NCBI RefSeq assembly: GCF_003001935.1
Contig: NZ_PVNG01000009.1
Span: 248,001-312,000, forward strand
DNA: 64,000 bases
Source: Nonomuraea fuscirosea
Lineage (GTDB): Bacteria; Actinomycetota; Actinomycetes; Streptosporangiales; Streptosporangiaceae
Reading direction: 5' to 3'
Under the pieces are notes generated by a model. That model saw only the letters and a list, made by a program, of their open reading frames with translations. It searched no databases and was not told the origin of the DNA. The translations under genes were made by a program, and so were the position numbers. Below, piece after piece: positions 8,775 to 16,280 of this stretch. Numbering within the stretch: position 1 is the stretch's first letter; each line of letters begins with the position of its first letter.

Positions 8775-8804
8775 TCCCCCTCGCGTGATCAGGGGGAATG
8801 CCGG
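8768..8804 (-). promoter_or_regulatory. Hairpin/dyad covering the RBS and start codon of the NCS2 permease gene
   Basis: Perfect 14-bp arms (CCGGCATTCCCCCT at 8768-8781 and AGGGGGAATGCCGG at 8791-8804) flank a 9-base loop. In the permease mRNA the 3' arm carries both the AGGGGG ribosome site and the ATG at 8772-8774, so the folded hairpin would hide the whole initiation region. No purine-riboswitch aptamer is visible in the 55-base gap. As DNA it could instead be an operator. Confidence 0.7.
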
Positions 8805-8829
8805 GTGGCCTACCCAGCGTGGGCGGCGG

Positions 8830-9063
8830 TCAAGCCTTCTCGTGGCGGCCGTGGCCCACCAGGGCGACGAACTCCTCCAGCTTGACCGTGCCGTCGCCGT
8901 CGCTGTCGGCCGAGCGGATGAACGCCTCGATCTCGCTCTCGGACGCGCCCTGCCCGCCCAGTGCCTCGTTGGCCTGCCTGATCTCGTCGGCGGTCAGCAG
9001 CCCGTCGCCGTCGGCGTCGAAGCGCCTGAACTCCGCCTCGGCCGCCTCATGCGCGCTTGTCAT
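8830..9063 (-). CDS. Small EF-hand calcium-binding protein
   Basis: A 77-residue acidic protein with two clear EF-hand loops: DADGDGLLTADE (about residues 16-27) and DSDGDGTVKLEE (about 53-64). Both have Asp at positions 1, 3 and 5 and Glu at 12, so both should bind calcium. It resembles the small actinobacterial calmodulin-like Cab proteins. The start ATG at 9063 has a strong CCCCC/GGGGG ribosome site on the coding strand, and the longer upstream frame is a shadow of the xanthine-dehydrogenase gene. It lies between that gene (65 bases) and the permease gene (55 bases) on the same strand. Its target is unknown. Confidence 0.9.
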   Translation of the reverse strand: MTSAHEAAEAEFRRFDADGDGLLTADEIRQANEALGGQGASESEIEAFIRSADSDGDGTVKLEEFVALVGHGRHEKA

Positions 9064-9128
9064 CCAGAATCCCCCTTTATCGAGTTCATCGAGCCCTCGT
9101 CGAACGTGTCGCCCGGGAACGTACCGCT

Positions 9129-11339
9129 CTAGGACGTCCCGCTGTCGGACAAGGCGATATCTTCCGGCCTGATCGGAACGCGAGTCAACCGGAGTCCCGT
9201 GGCCGCTCTGACGGCGGCGGCGATGGCGGGAGTGGAGGAGAGGGTGGGGGGCTCGCCGGCGCCGCGCAGCCCGTAGGGGGCCGCAGGGTCCGGATTTTCC
9301 AGGATTTTCATCGTCATGGGCGGCATGTCGAGGATCGTAGGGATGAGGTAGTCGGTGAACGACGGGTTGAGCACCCGGCCGTCGCGGATCTGGATCTCCT
9401 CCATCAGCGCCAGGCCGAGCCCCTGCGCCGAGCCGCCGTGGATCTGGCCCTCCAGCGCCTGCGGGTTCAGGATCCGCCCCACGTCCTGGACGGCCGCCAG
9501 CTCGACCACCTTGACCAGGCCCAGCTCCACGTCCACGTCCACGACCGCCCGGTGCACGCACAGAGCCAGCTGCGTGTGCGAGTCGCCCTGCCCGGTGAGC
9601 GGATCCATCGGGTACGTCGGCCGGTGCCGGTACTCGCGGGTCTCCTCGATCGGCCCGGACCGGGCCAGCGCCTCGGCGGCCGGCAGCCCCTCGAACTGCT
9701 TGCGCACCGCCTCGCAGGCCGCCTTGACCGCGCCTCCCGTGACGTACGACTGCCGCGAGGCCGAGGAGGAGCCCGCCGAGCCGACCGAGGTGTCGGCGGC
9801 GGCCACGGTCACGTTCTCCACGCCCAGCTCGGTCCGCGCGATCTGGGCCTGCACCGTCACCAGCCCCTGGCCCACCTCCGCCGCCGCCGTGTGCACCGTG
9901 ACGTGCGGCTCGCCGCCGATCAGCTCGGCCCGCACCCGGGCCGTGGAGTAGTCGTCGAAGCCCTCGGAGAAGCAGATGTTCTTGATCCCCACGCCGTAGC
10001 CGACGCCCCGGCGCACGGACTCGCCGTGGGTGGTCTGCGAGACGCCGCCGGGCAGCCCGCGCAGGTCCCGGGCCGGCTCCCCCGGAGGCAGCGGCATCGC
10101 CTCCAGGTCGCGCAGCATCTCCGCCAGCGGCGCGGGGGAGTCGATCACCTGGCCGGTGATCAGCCGGGAGCCCTGCGAGACGGCGTTGCGCACCCGGACC
10201 TCGATCGGCGACAGGCCGCACGCCTCGGCCAGGCGGTCCATCTGCGACTCGTAGGCGTAACACGCCTGCACCGCGCCGAACCCGCGCATCGCGCCGCACG
10301 GCGGGTTGTTGGTGTAGACGCCGGTCGCGTCCACGCGCACGTTCGGCACCTCGTACGGGCCCGCCCCCAGCGACGCGGCGTTGCCGACGACGGCGGGGGA
10401 GGAGGAGCAGTACGCGCCGCCGTCCAGCAGGATGTCCGCCTTGACGTAGACCAGCCGGCCGTCACGGGTGGCGCCGTGCTCGTACCGCATCCGGGCGGGA
10501 TGGCGGTGCACATGGCCGAAGAACGACTCCTCCCGGCCGTAGACGATCTTGACGGGACGGTTCAGCCGCAGCGCCAGCATGCACGCGTGCACCTGCATCG
10601 ACAGGTCCTCGCGGGCCCCGAACGCGCCGCCCACGCCCGACAGCGTCAGGCGCACCTTGTCCGGAGGCAGACCCAGGCAGGGCGCGAGCTGGTCGCGGTC
10701 CACGTGCAGCCACTGGGTGGCGATGTACAGGTCCACGCCGCCGTCCTCGGCGGGCACGGCCAGGCCGGACTCGGGGCCGAGGAAGGCCTGGTCCTGCATG
10801 CCGACCTCGTACTCGCCGGTGACGACCACCTCGGCCTCGAACGTGTCGCCGCGCCGTACCGGCTGGTGGCGGACGAAGTGCTGGGAGCGCCGGGGGTCGG
10901 TGATGGCCTCGCGCGGCTCGTACTCGACCACGACGGCCGCCGCCGCCCTGCGGGCCGTCTCCGGATGGTCGGCCCCCACCAGCGCCACCGGCTCGCCCTG
11001 GTAGCGGACCTGATCGATGGCCAGCACGGGCTGGTCCTTGTGCTCAAGCCCGTAGAACTTCTCGCCCGGCACGTCCTCGTGCGTCAGCACGGCGAACACC
11101 CCGGGGATGCGCAGCGCCGGGCCCACGTCGATGGAGCGGATCCACGCCGACGGGTGCGGGCTGCGCAGCGTCGCCCCCCAGACCATGCCGTCCAGCCACA
11201 GGTCGGAGGCGTACGCGAACTCGCCGGTCACCTTGAGCGTGGCGTCCGGCCGCCGCGCGCTCTCCCCGACGCCCGTGACCGGGGAGCCCGTGTACGTGGT
11301 CCCCGTGTCGGTGGTCCCCGTGTCTGTGGTCTCGGTCAT
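9129..11339 (-). CDS. Xanthine dehydrogenase family molybdopterin-binding (Mo) subunit
   Basis: This 736-residue protein is the large, molybdenum-cofactor subunit of a xanthine dehydrogenase/aldehyde oxidase-type enzyme. The first part is the a/b-hammerhead domain (GEFAYASDLWLDGMVWGATLRSPHPSA, from about residue 38). The Moco domain includes SGVGGAFGAREDLSMQ, NNPPCGAMRGFGAVQ and AAAEVGQGLVTV. The final TAIAAAVRAATG/PIRPEDI block and length are typical. The N-terminal 25 residues are a Thr/Gly repeat (TETTDTGTTDTGTTYTG) encoded by a short tandem repeat near 11290-11330. No [2Fe-2S] or FAD subunit gene lies next to it; a working enzyme would need them from elsewhere. A divergent PucR-type regulator starts 95 bases away. 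Confidence 0.9.
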   Translation of the reverse strand: MTETTDTGTTDTGTTYTGSPVTGVGESARRPDATLKVTGEFAYASDLWLDGMVWGATLRSPHPSAWIRSIDVGPALRIPGVFAVLTHEDVPGEKFYGLEHKDQPVLAIDQVRYQGEPVALVGADHPETARRAAAAVVVEYEPREAITDPRRSQHFVRHQPVRRGDTFEAEVVVTGEYEVGMQDQAFLGPESGLAVPAEDGGVDLYIATQWLHVDRDQLAPCLGLPPDKVRLTLSGVGGAFGAREDLSMQVHACMLALRLNRPVKIVYGREESFFGHVHRHPARMRYEHGATRDGRLVYVKADILLDGGAYCSSSPAVVGNAASLGAGPYEVPNVRVDATGVYTNNPPCGAMRGFGAVQACYAYESQMDRLAEACGLSPIEVRVRNAVSQGSRLITGQVIDSPAPLAEMLRDLEAMPLPPGEPARDLRGLPGGVSQTTHGESVRRGVGYGVGIKNICFSEGFDDYSTARVRAELIGGEPHVTVHTAAAEVGQGLVTVQAQIARTELGVENVTVAAADTSVGSAGSSSASRQSYVTGGAVKAACEAVRKQFEGLPAAEALARSGPIEETREYRHRPTYPMDPLTGQGDSHTQLALCVHRAVVDVDVELGLVKVVELAAVQDVGRILNPQALEGQIHGGSAQGLGLALMEEIQIRDGRVLNPSFTDYLIPTILDMPPMTMKILENPDPAAPYGLRGAGEPPTLSSTPAIAAAVRAATGLRLTRVPIRPEDIALSDSGTS

Positions 11340-11420
11340 CTTCCGAGTAGAGCACCGCCCGGCGGCCAGACCTATGCGCCCGACGTGAAATCACGGTCAT
11401 CGCTTGTCATATCGGGCTTG

Positions 11421-11433
11421 TATATTCCTCCAA
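11421..11433 (+). promoter_or_regulatory. -10 element for a leaderless pucR-like transcript
   Basis: TATATT at 11421-11426 lies seven bases before the GTG at 11434, the spacing expected if transcription starts at the first base of the start codon. No Shine-Dalgarno sequence is present. This supports GTG 11434 over the TTG 30 bases upstream, which would lie upstream of the -10 hexamer. Confidence 0.5.
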
Positions 11434-12927
11434 GTGCGCATCTCCGACCTGCTGGCCATCGACGATCTGCGCCTGACCCTGCTCACCGGGGACCCCGATC
11501 GCGAGTTCGGCACCGTGCACATCACCGACCTGCCCGAGCCCGGCCGCTACCTCGGCGGCGGTGAGCTGGTGCTGACCGGGCTGATGTGGTGGCACACCCC
11601 GGCGGACTCCGCCCGGTTCGTGGCCGCGCTGAAGCGGGCCGGGGTGGCCGCGCTCGGCGCCGGACGGGCCTGGCTGGGGCACGTGCCGGACGACCTGGTG
11701 GCTGCCTGCGCGCAGGCCGGGCTGCCGCTGGTGGACGTGCCGGTCGAGGTCTCCTTCCGCACGCTGGCCGAGCTGGCCGGGTCCCGGCTGGCCGGTGACG
11801 TGCGCGACGCGCTCGGCCGCCACCGCCGCCTGGTCGCGGCCCTCGCCGAAGGGGCCGATCTGCCCGAGCTGTTCCGGGTGACCGCCGCCGAGCTGGGCGT
11901 CACCGGCGTCGTCGTGTCCGCGTCGGGCGAGGTGATCGTGGGCTCGGCCGGCGATCCCGCGGGGCTGGCGCGGGCGTACCTGACCGCGCCCCGGCTGCCC
12001 GCCGTGGCCGGCGAGCACACGATCTTCGCCGTCGGACGCGGCCACCGCGCCGCCGGATGGGCGCTGGCCTGCGACGGGGACCTGCTCGACCGGGCCGACG
12101 TGGGCTACGAGCTGGCCGCCTGCGTGGGTCTCGAACGCGGCCGGATCGAGGAGGGCCGCAGGGTCGAGCGCCGCCTGGCCGGGCAGCTCGTCGCGGCCGC
12201 GCTGACCGAGGCCGACGTGTCCGAGCTGAACGCCAGGCTGCGCATGTGCGGGATCGACTCGGAGCAGCCGTACGCGGTGGTGGACGTCACCGCGCCCACA
12301 CCAGGAGCCACCCGGGGCCCCGACCCGGCCACGCTCGGCGGCCAGATCCTGGAGGAGCTGCTCGGCCGCGAGGTCGTGGCCGCGGCCAGCGCCGGCGGGG
12401 CGGTCGCCGTCGTGCCGCTGCGCGAGAGCGGCGCCGACGGGCTGGCCGCACGGCTGCGCGCCGGCGCGGCCGTCCTCTCCGCCCTGCCGGGCACCCGCCT
12501 GTGCGCCGGACTCAGCGGCGCGCTCACCGGCGCCGCCGCGCTCAAGGGCGGCGTCGAGGAGGCCGGGCACGCCCGCCGCCTGGCCGAGGCCCGCGACGGC
12601 GGCGTGGTGACCAGCGACGAGATCTACACCCACGCGCTGCTGCTGGCCACCGTGCCGGGAGACGTGCGCCGCTCCTTCTCCTCCCGGCTGCTGTCGCCGC
12701 TGCTCGACTACGACCGCGGGCACCAGTCCGACCTCGTGCGCACGCTCGGCGTCTTCCTCGACCGCGCCGGCTCGTGGAACGCCTGCGCCGAGCTGCTGCA
12801 CGTGCACGTCAACACCGTGCGCTACCGCATCCGCCGGATCGAGGAACTGACCGGCAGGGACCTGTCCACGATGGCCGACAGGGTCGACTTCTTCCTCGCG
12901 CTCAGGGACACCGCGCCGCCCCGGTGA
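11434..12927 (+). CDS. PucR family transcriptional regulator
   Basis: The 497-residue protein has the PucR layout. An N-terminal purine-catabolism regulatory domain (VRISDLLAIDDLRLTLLTG... to about residue 120) is followed by a middle GGDEF-like region and a C-terminal PucR helix-turn-helix (SWNACAELLHVHVNTVRYRIRRIEELTG, about residues 440-470). PucR proteins activate purine degradation genes in Bacillus and actinobacteria. Divergence from a xanthine-dehydrogenase Mo subunit, with a purine permease two genes further on, makes purine catabolism the likely target. The start is chosen from the leaderless-type promoter at 11421. Confidence 0.9.
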   Translation: MRISDLLAIDDLRLTLLTGDPDREFGTVHITDLPEPGRYLGGGELVLTGLMWWHTPADSARFVAALKRAGVAALGAGRAWLGHVPDDLVAACAQAGLPLVDVPVEVSFRTLAELAGSRLAGDVRDALGRHRRLVAALAEGADLPELFRVTAAELGVTGVVVSASGEVIVGSAGDPAGLARAYLTAPRLPAVAGEHTIFAVGRGHRAAGWALACDGDLLDRADVGYELAACVGLERGRIEEGRRVERRLAGQLVAAALTEADVSELNARLRMCGIDSEQPYAVVDVTAPTPGATRGPDPATLGGQILEELLGREVVAAASAGGAVAVVPLRESGADGLAARLRAGAAVLSALPGTRLCAGLSGALTGAAALKGGVEEAGHARRLAEARDGGVVTSDEIYTHALLLATVPGDVRRSFSSRLLSPLLDYDRGHQSDLVRTLGVFLDRAGSWNACAELLHVHVNTVRYRIRRIEELTGRDLSTMADRVDFFLALRDTAPPR

Positions 12928-12972
12928 CCGCCCCCCGGTGACCGCGCCCTGGTGAGCCCGCTCCGGTGAGCC
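12917..12972 (+). repeat. 14-bp tandem repeat spanning the stop codon of the pucR-like gene
   Basis: The motif CCCCGGTGACCG recurs four times with GGTGA at 12923, 12937, 12951 and 12965, an exact 14-bp period. The first copy contains the TGA stop of the PucR gene; the others lie downstream and reach the end of the opposing SARP gene. It looks like repeated duplication of the gene's own tail. Confidence 0.8.
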
Positions 12973-12978
12973 CGCCGC

Positions 12979-15816
12979 TCAGGTGCTGATCGAGTCCCTG
13001 GCCGGTCCCGCGGCCTCGCGCTCCTTGACCGCCCGTTCCAGCCAGTACGCGCTGCCCATGCTCTCGGCCAGCGCGACCGCCTCCGAGCCGCGCCGCATCG
13101 CCTCACGGCCCTGGCCGAGCAGGCGGTGGGCGCGCGCCAGATAGACCAGGCAGCCCACCTCCGTCATCTTGCTGACCCGGGCCGGACCCGAGGCGTCGGT
13201 GAGCACGGACAGCGCCGTGGCCAGCTCGCCCAGCTCGATCAGCGCTCGCCCTCTGGCCAGCGCGAACTCCACCAGCCGCAGCCCGTCGCCGGCGCGGCGG
13301 GCCATCTCCGCCCCCTCGTCCAGCGCCCGCAGCGCCTCGTCGAACCGGCCGAGGTCGATGCTGACGCGCCCGATCGTGAGCAGCGCGTAGAGCTCCCCGA
13401 CCCGTGAGCCCATGTCGGAGGCGATCGCCCGCTGGGCCAGCGCGTGCTCCAGCGCGTCGTCGTACTGCTCCCACTTGACGTGCGTGGAGGCCAGGTTGCC
13501 GTGCGCGCGCTGCTCGTTGAACCGGTCACCGAGCTGCCTGGCCAGGCCCAGGTGCCGCTCGCCGTGCTGGAAGACGGAGCGGTCGCCTCTCAGGTATAGG
13601 CCCGTCGCGAGATGGGCGTGCCCCTCCATGGTGATCACCGGGTCGTCGAGGCGCCGCCCCGTCGCGAGCAGCCGCTCCCCGAGCGCGACCAGGTCGGCCA
13701 CCCGGTAGGCCCGCTGCTGGTACCACCACAGCGCGAACCCGATCGCGGTGCCCGCCCGCGCGATGTCGTCGTCCTGGTCCGCCATCGCCTGGAACGCGGC
13801 GGCGAGCAGGATGGGCTCCTCCTTCCGCAGCCAGTCGTGCGCCTCCTCGGGGCCGCCGAACCGGCGGCCCCGCTCCACGACCTCCGGATACGCGCAGTGC
13901 ACCCGGTGCGGCTGGCTGGTGACGGCCGCGGCCCGCGCGGACGCGGCGTAGTAGCCGATCGCCCGCCGCAGCGGCCGGACGCGCTCATCGGCCTCCATCA
14001 GCGCCCCGGCGAACAGCCGCACCAGGTCGTGGATCCGATAGCGTCCCGGCTCGGTCGCCTCCAGCAGGTGGGCGTCACACAGACGTTCCAGACCGCGCTC
14101 GACCTGGTACGACGGCGAACCGGACAGCGCCGTGGCCGCCTCCACGGTGATGTCGGGCACGTGGAGCAGGCCGAGCAGGCCCAGCAGCCGCGCCGCGTCC
14201 CCGTCGATCTCGCGGCTGCTGCCGTTGAGCGCGCCCCAGCTGGCCGCCAGGCTCGACCGTACGGCCAGCTCGCCCGCCTCCAGCTCCCGCAGCCGCTGCC
14301 GTTCGTCGGTGAGCCGGGCCGTCAGCGCGCCCACGGTCCAGTCGGGGCGGTCGGCCAGCCGCGCGCCGGCGATGCGCAGGGCCAGGGGGAAGCCGTCGCA
14401 GAGACGCGCCAGCCGGGTGGTCTGGCCGAGGTCGGCGGAGACGCGGTCGGCGCCGACGAGCTTGGACAGCATGGCGGTCGCCTCGGCGTCGGACAGCGGG
14501 CCCAGGCGCAGCTGGACGCAGTCGTCGCCGGCCACGAGAGACTCCCTGCTGGTCACCAGGACCGCCGTGCCGAGCGGCGCCGAGACGAACGGCCTGACCT
14601 GGCCCAGGTCGGCCGCGTTGTCGAGGAGCACGAGGAGCCGCCGGCCCTGGAGCCTGCTCCGCCACAGGGCGGCGGCCTCGTCCTCGTCCACCGGCACGGC
14701 GTCGTCGGGCGTGCCGATGCCGCGCAGCAGCCGGCTGAAGATCTCGTGCGAGGACAGGCGGGCCACGTTCGGGGTGCCGCCGCGCAGGTTGACGTACAGC
14801 TGCCCCTCGGGGAACCGGTCGCGCACCGCGTGCGCGACGTGCACGGCCAGCGCCGACTTGCCGACGCCCGGTGGGCCGCAGATCACCACGAACGGATGCG
14901 GCGGAGCCTCGTCCCAGGGGTCCAGCAGGCTCCGCAGCCGGACGATCTCCCGCGAGCGGCCGACGAACGCGAGCAGGTCGCGGGGCAGCTGACGGGGGAT
15001 CAGCGGATCGGGCACGGCCGGCCCGCCGGTGCCGGACAGGACCACGCGGTGCGCCAGGCGCAGGCCCTCGCCGGGATCGACGCCGAGCTCCTCCGACAGG
15101 ACGCGCCGGGTCTGCTCGAAGAGCGTGAGCGCCTCGGCCTGGCGCCCGCACCCGTGCAGGGCCAGCATGAGCAGCTCGCGGGGGCGCTCGCGGAGCGGAT
15201 GACCTCGGGACAGGTCCTGCAGCTGGGCCAGGCAGTCTCGCGGGCGGCCCAGCCGCAGCAGCGCGTCCGCCCTCGCCTCGACGGCGGTCAGCCGGAGCTC
15301 TTCCAGGCGGGCGCGCTCGTCGTCGGCGAAGGGGCCCGGCACGCCGCTCAGCGGCCGGCCGCGCCAGAGGGGGAGAGCCTCGTCGAGCCCGCGCACCGCC
15401 TCGTCGAGGTCGCCGGCCTTGGCCGCCCGCGCCGCCGCGTCCGCCCGCCCGGCGAAGACGTGGGTGTCGATCCGCCCCGGATCGAGGTTCAGGCGGTAGC
15501 CGCCGGCGGTGCGGGCCAGCACCCCGGGGGGCTCGCGCCGCCCGCGCCCCGGCTCGAAGGCCCGGCGTAACCCGGCGATGTAGGTGTAGACGCTCTGCGC
15601 GGCGCTGGGCGGGGGAGAGTCTCCCCACACGCCCTCGATCAGCTGGGCCAGGGTGACCACCCGGCCGGCCCGGACCGCCAGCATCGCCATGATCGCCTGC
15701 TGGAGCGGGGGGCCCGCGTCGATGGCCGCGCCGTCGAGCGCGCCGGTCACCGGGCCCAGCAGACCTATGGTCAGACCGGCCGCCCTCGGACTCCCGTGAT
15801 CGACTGTCGGATCCAC
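12979..15816 (-). CDS. AfsR/SARP-type regulator with BTAD, NB-ARC and TPR domains
   Basis: The 945-residue protein begins with an OmpR-like winged-helix DNA-binding domain (GLTIGLLGPVTGALDG to about residue 105), then a BTAD domain (about 112-255, LDEALPLWRGRPLSG...). An NB-ARC ATPase follows, with the P-loop GPPGVGKS at residues 314-321 and LLVLLDNA as Walker B. A TPR region fills about residues 640-945 (HGNLASTHVKWEQYDDALEHALAQ...). This is the AfsR architecture: an ATP-driven activator, often of secondary-metabolite genes. No biosynthetic cluster adjoins it. The GTG at 15816 has no ribosome site but lies six bases after TAAGCT, suggesting a leaderless mRNA. The gene is on the same strand as, and 269 bases downstream of, the 44-residue peptide gene. 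Confidence 0.9.
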   Translation of the reverse strand: MDPTVDHGSPRAAGLTIGLLGPVTGALDGAAIDAGPPLQQAIMAMLAVRAGRVVTLAQLIEGVWGDSPPPSAAQSVYTYIAGLRRAFEPGRGRREPPGVLARTAGGYRLNLDPGRIDTHVFAGRADAAARAAKAGDLDEAVRGLDEALPLWRGRPLSGVPGPFADDERARLEELRLTAVEARADALLRLGRPRDCLAQLQDLSRGHPLRERPRELLMLALHGCGRQAEALTLFEQTRRVLSEELGVDPGEGLRLAHRVVLSGTGGPAVPDPLIPRQLPRDLLAFVGRSREIVRLRSLLDPWDEAPPHPFVVICGPPGVGKSALAVHVAHAVRDRFPEGQLYVNLRGGTPNVARLSSHEIFSRLLRGIGTPDDAVPVDEDEAAALWRSRLQGRRLLVLLDNAADLGQVRPFVSAPLGTAVLVTSRESLVAGDDCVQLRLGPLSDAEATAMLSKLVGADRVSADLGQTTRLARLCDGFPLALRIAGARLADRPDWTVGALTARLTDERQRLRELEAGELAVRSSLAASWGALNGSSREIDGDAARLLGLLGLLHVPDITVEAATALSGSPSYQVERGLERLCDAHLLEATEPGRYRIHDLVRLFAGALMEADERVRPLRRAIGYYAASARAAAVTSQPHRVHCAYPEVVERGRRFGGPEEAHDWLRKEEPILLAAAFQAMADQDDDIARAGTAIGFALWWYQQRAYRVADLVALGERLLATGRRLDDPVITMEGHAHLATGLYLRGDRSVFQHGERHLGLARQLGDRFNEQRAHGNLASTHVKWEQYDDALEHALAQRAIASDMGSRVGELYALLTIGRVSIDLGRFDEALRALDEGAEMARRAGDGLRLVEFALARGRALIELGELATALSVLTDASGPARVSKMTEVGCLVYLARAHRLLGQGREAMRRGSEAVALAESMGSAYWLERAVKEREAAGPARDSIST

Positions 15817-15822
15817 GTAGGG

Positions 15823-15828
15823 AGCTTA
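15823..15828 (-). promoter_or_regulatory. -10 hexamer for the leaderless SARP gene
   Basis: On the minus strand TAAGCT is followed by six bases and then the GTG at 15816. It matches TANNNT. The same hexamer stands 6-7 bases before the starts at 23156, 44987 and 59486. Confidence 0.45.
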
Positions 15829-15862
15829 GACGTTCATGGAGGCGTCGAGGGCCCCGTGACGC

Positions 15863-15882
15863 ATGTAGATGAAATGTAGATG
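15863..15882. repeat. Direct repeat with 11-bp period (SARP-box-like)
   Basis: ATGTAGATG occurs twice, at 15863-15871 and 15874-15882, giving heptamers TGTAGAT separated by four bases. SARP proteins typically bind heptameric direct repeats with an 11-bp period. Here the pair lies upstream of the SARP gene itself, about 34 bases from its -10, which is further than the usual spacing, so autoregulation is only a suggestion. The rest of 15829-16085 has no recognisable gene. Confidence 0.45.
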
Positions 15883-16085
15883 CGGTGGATACCTTGTCAT
15901 TCGACCGTGCTGGGTGTGTATTAGGTCACAGGGGCTCTGCCTGACCGGCCGCTCAGTATGGACCGCGTGGACGGCAGGTGGCGGGACCCGGGGGTCCTTT
16001 CACCGGCCGCGCCATCGCGTGAGACGGACACGGAGTGCGGTGCGTGTCCGGGGTGTCGCCTTGTCCTTTCCCGGCCTCAGCCGGT

Positions 16086-16220
16086 TCAGCAGCAACCGAG
16101 GTCGGTCGCCGCGCTGGAGAGGGAAGACGTCGTGGCACTCGCGGCCGTAACATTACCTCCAAGGGCTACCGCGGTGCCGATCGCGACAGCCAGGATTGAC
16201 AGGGCAATGCGCATGCGCAT
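16086..16220 (-). CDS. Small secreted peptide, putative signalling pro-peptide (44 aa)
   Basis: This short gene encodes 44 residues: MRMRIALSILAVAIGTAVAL followed by GGNVTAASA and TTSSLSSAATDLGCC. Two Arg, a hydrophobic core (residues 5-20) and an A-S-A site at 27-29 make a clear Sec signal peptide. Cleavage would release a 15-residue peptide ending in Gly-Cys-Cys. A good ribosome site (GAGGGAGAG) lies six bases before the ATG. It is divergent from an HTH-TPR regulator gene, with 60 bases between the two starts, which is the layout of peptide-pheromone/receptor pairs. GC at third positions is lower (about 70 percent by hand count) than in the large neighbouring genes. I know of no named family; a small secreted factor with another role is also possible. 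Confidence 0.6.
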   Translation of the reverse strand: MRMRIALSILAVAIGTAVALGGNVTAASATTSSLSSAATDLGCC

Positions 16221-16280
16221 GGGGTTCTCTCCCTCGCCTATGTGAGTTGCTCGGACTTATCTTCTCAGGGAGCGGCTGCT

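Noticed and set aside
8768..8829. Purine riboswitch upstream of the NCS2 permease
   Set aside because: The gap is only 55 bases and lacks the conserved three-way junction; only a simple hairpin is visible.
9057..11564. 835-residue plus-strand frame over the xanthine dehydrogenase gene
   Set aside because: Shadow frame; composition dominated by Arg, Gly, His and Val without motif.
13612..15570. 652-residue plus-strand frame antisense to the SARP regulator
   Set aside because: Low-complexity Arg/Gln/Pro content and no recognisable domain; the minus-strand protein has three clear domains.
15953..16162. Other short frames around the small peptide gene
   Set aside because: No signal peptide, no ribosome site and Arg/Pro-rich composition, unlike the frame at 16086-16220.
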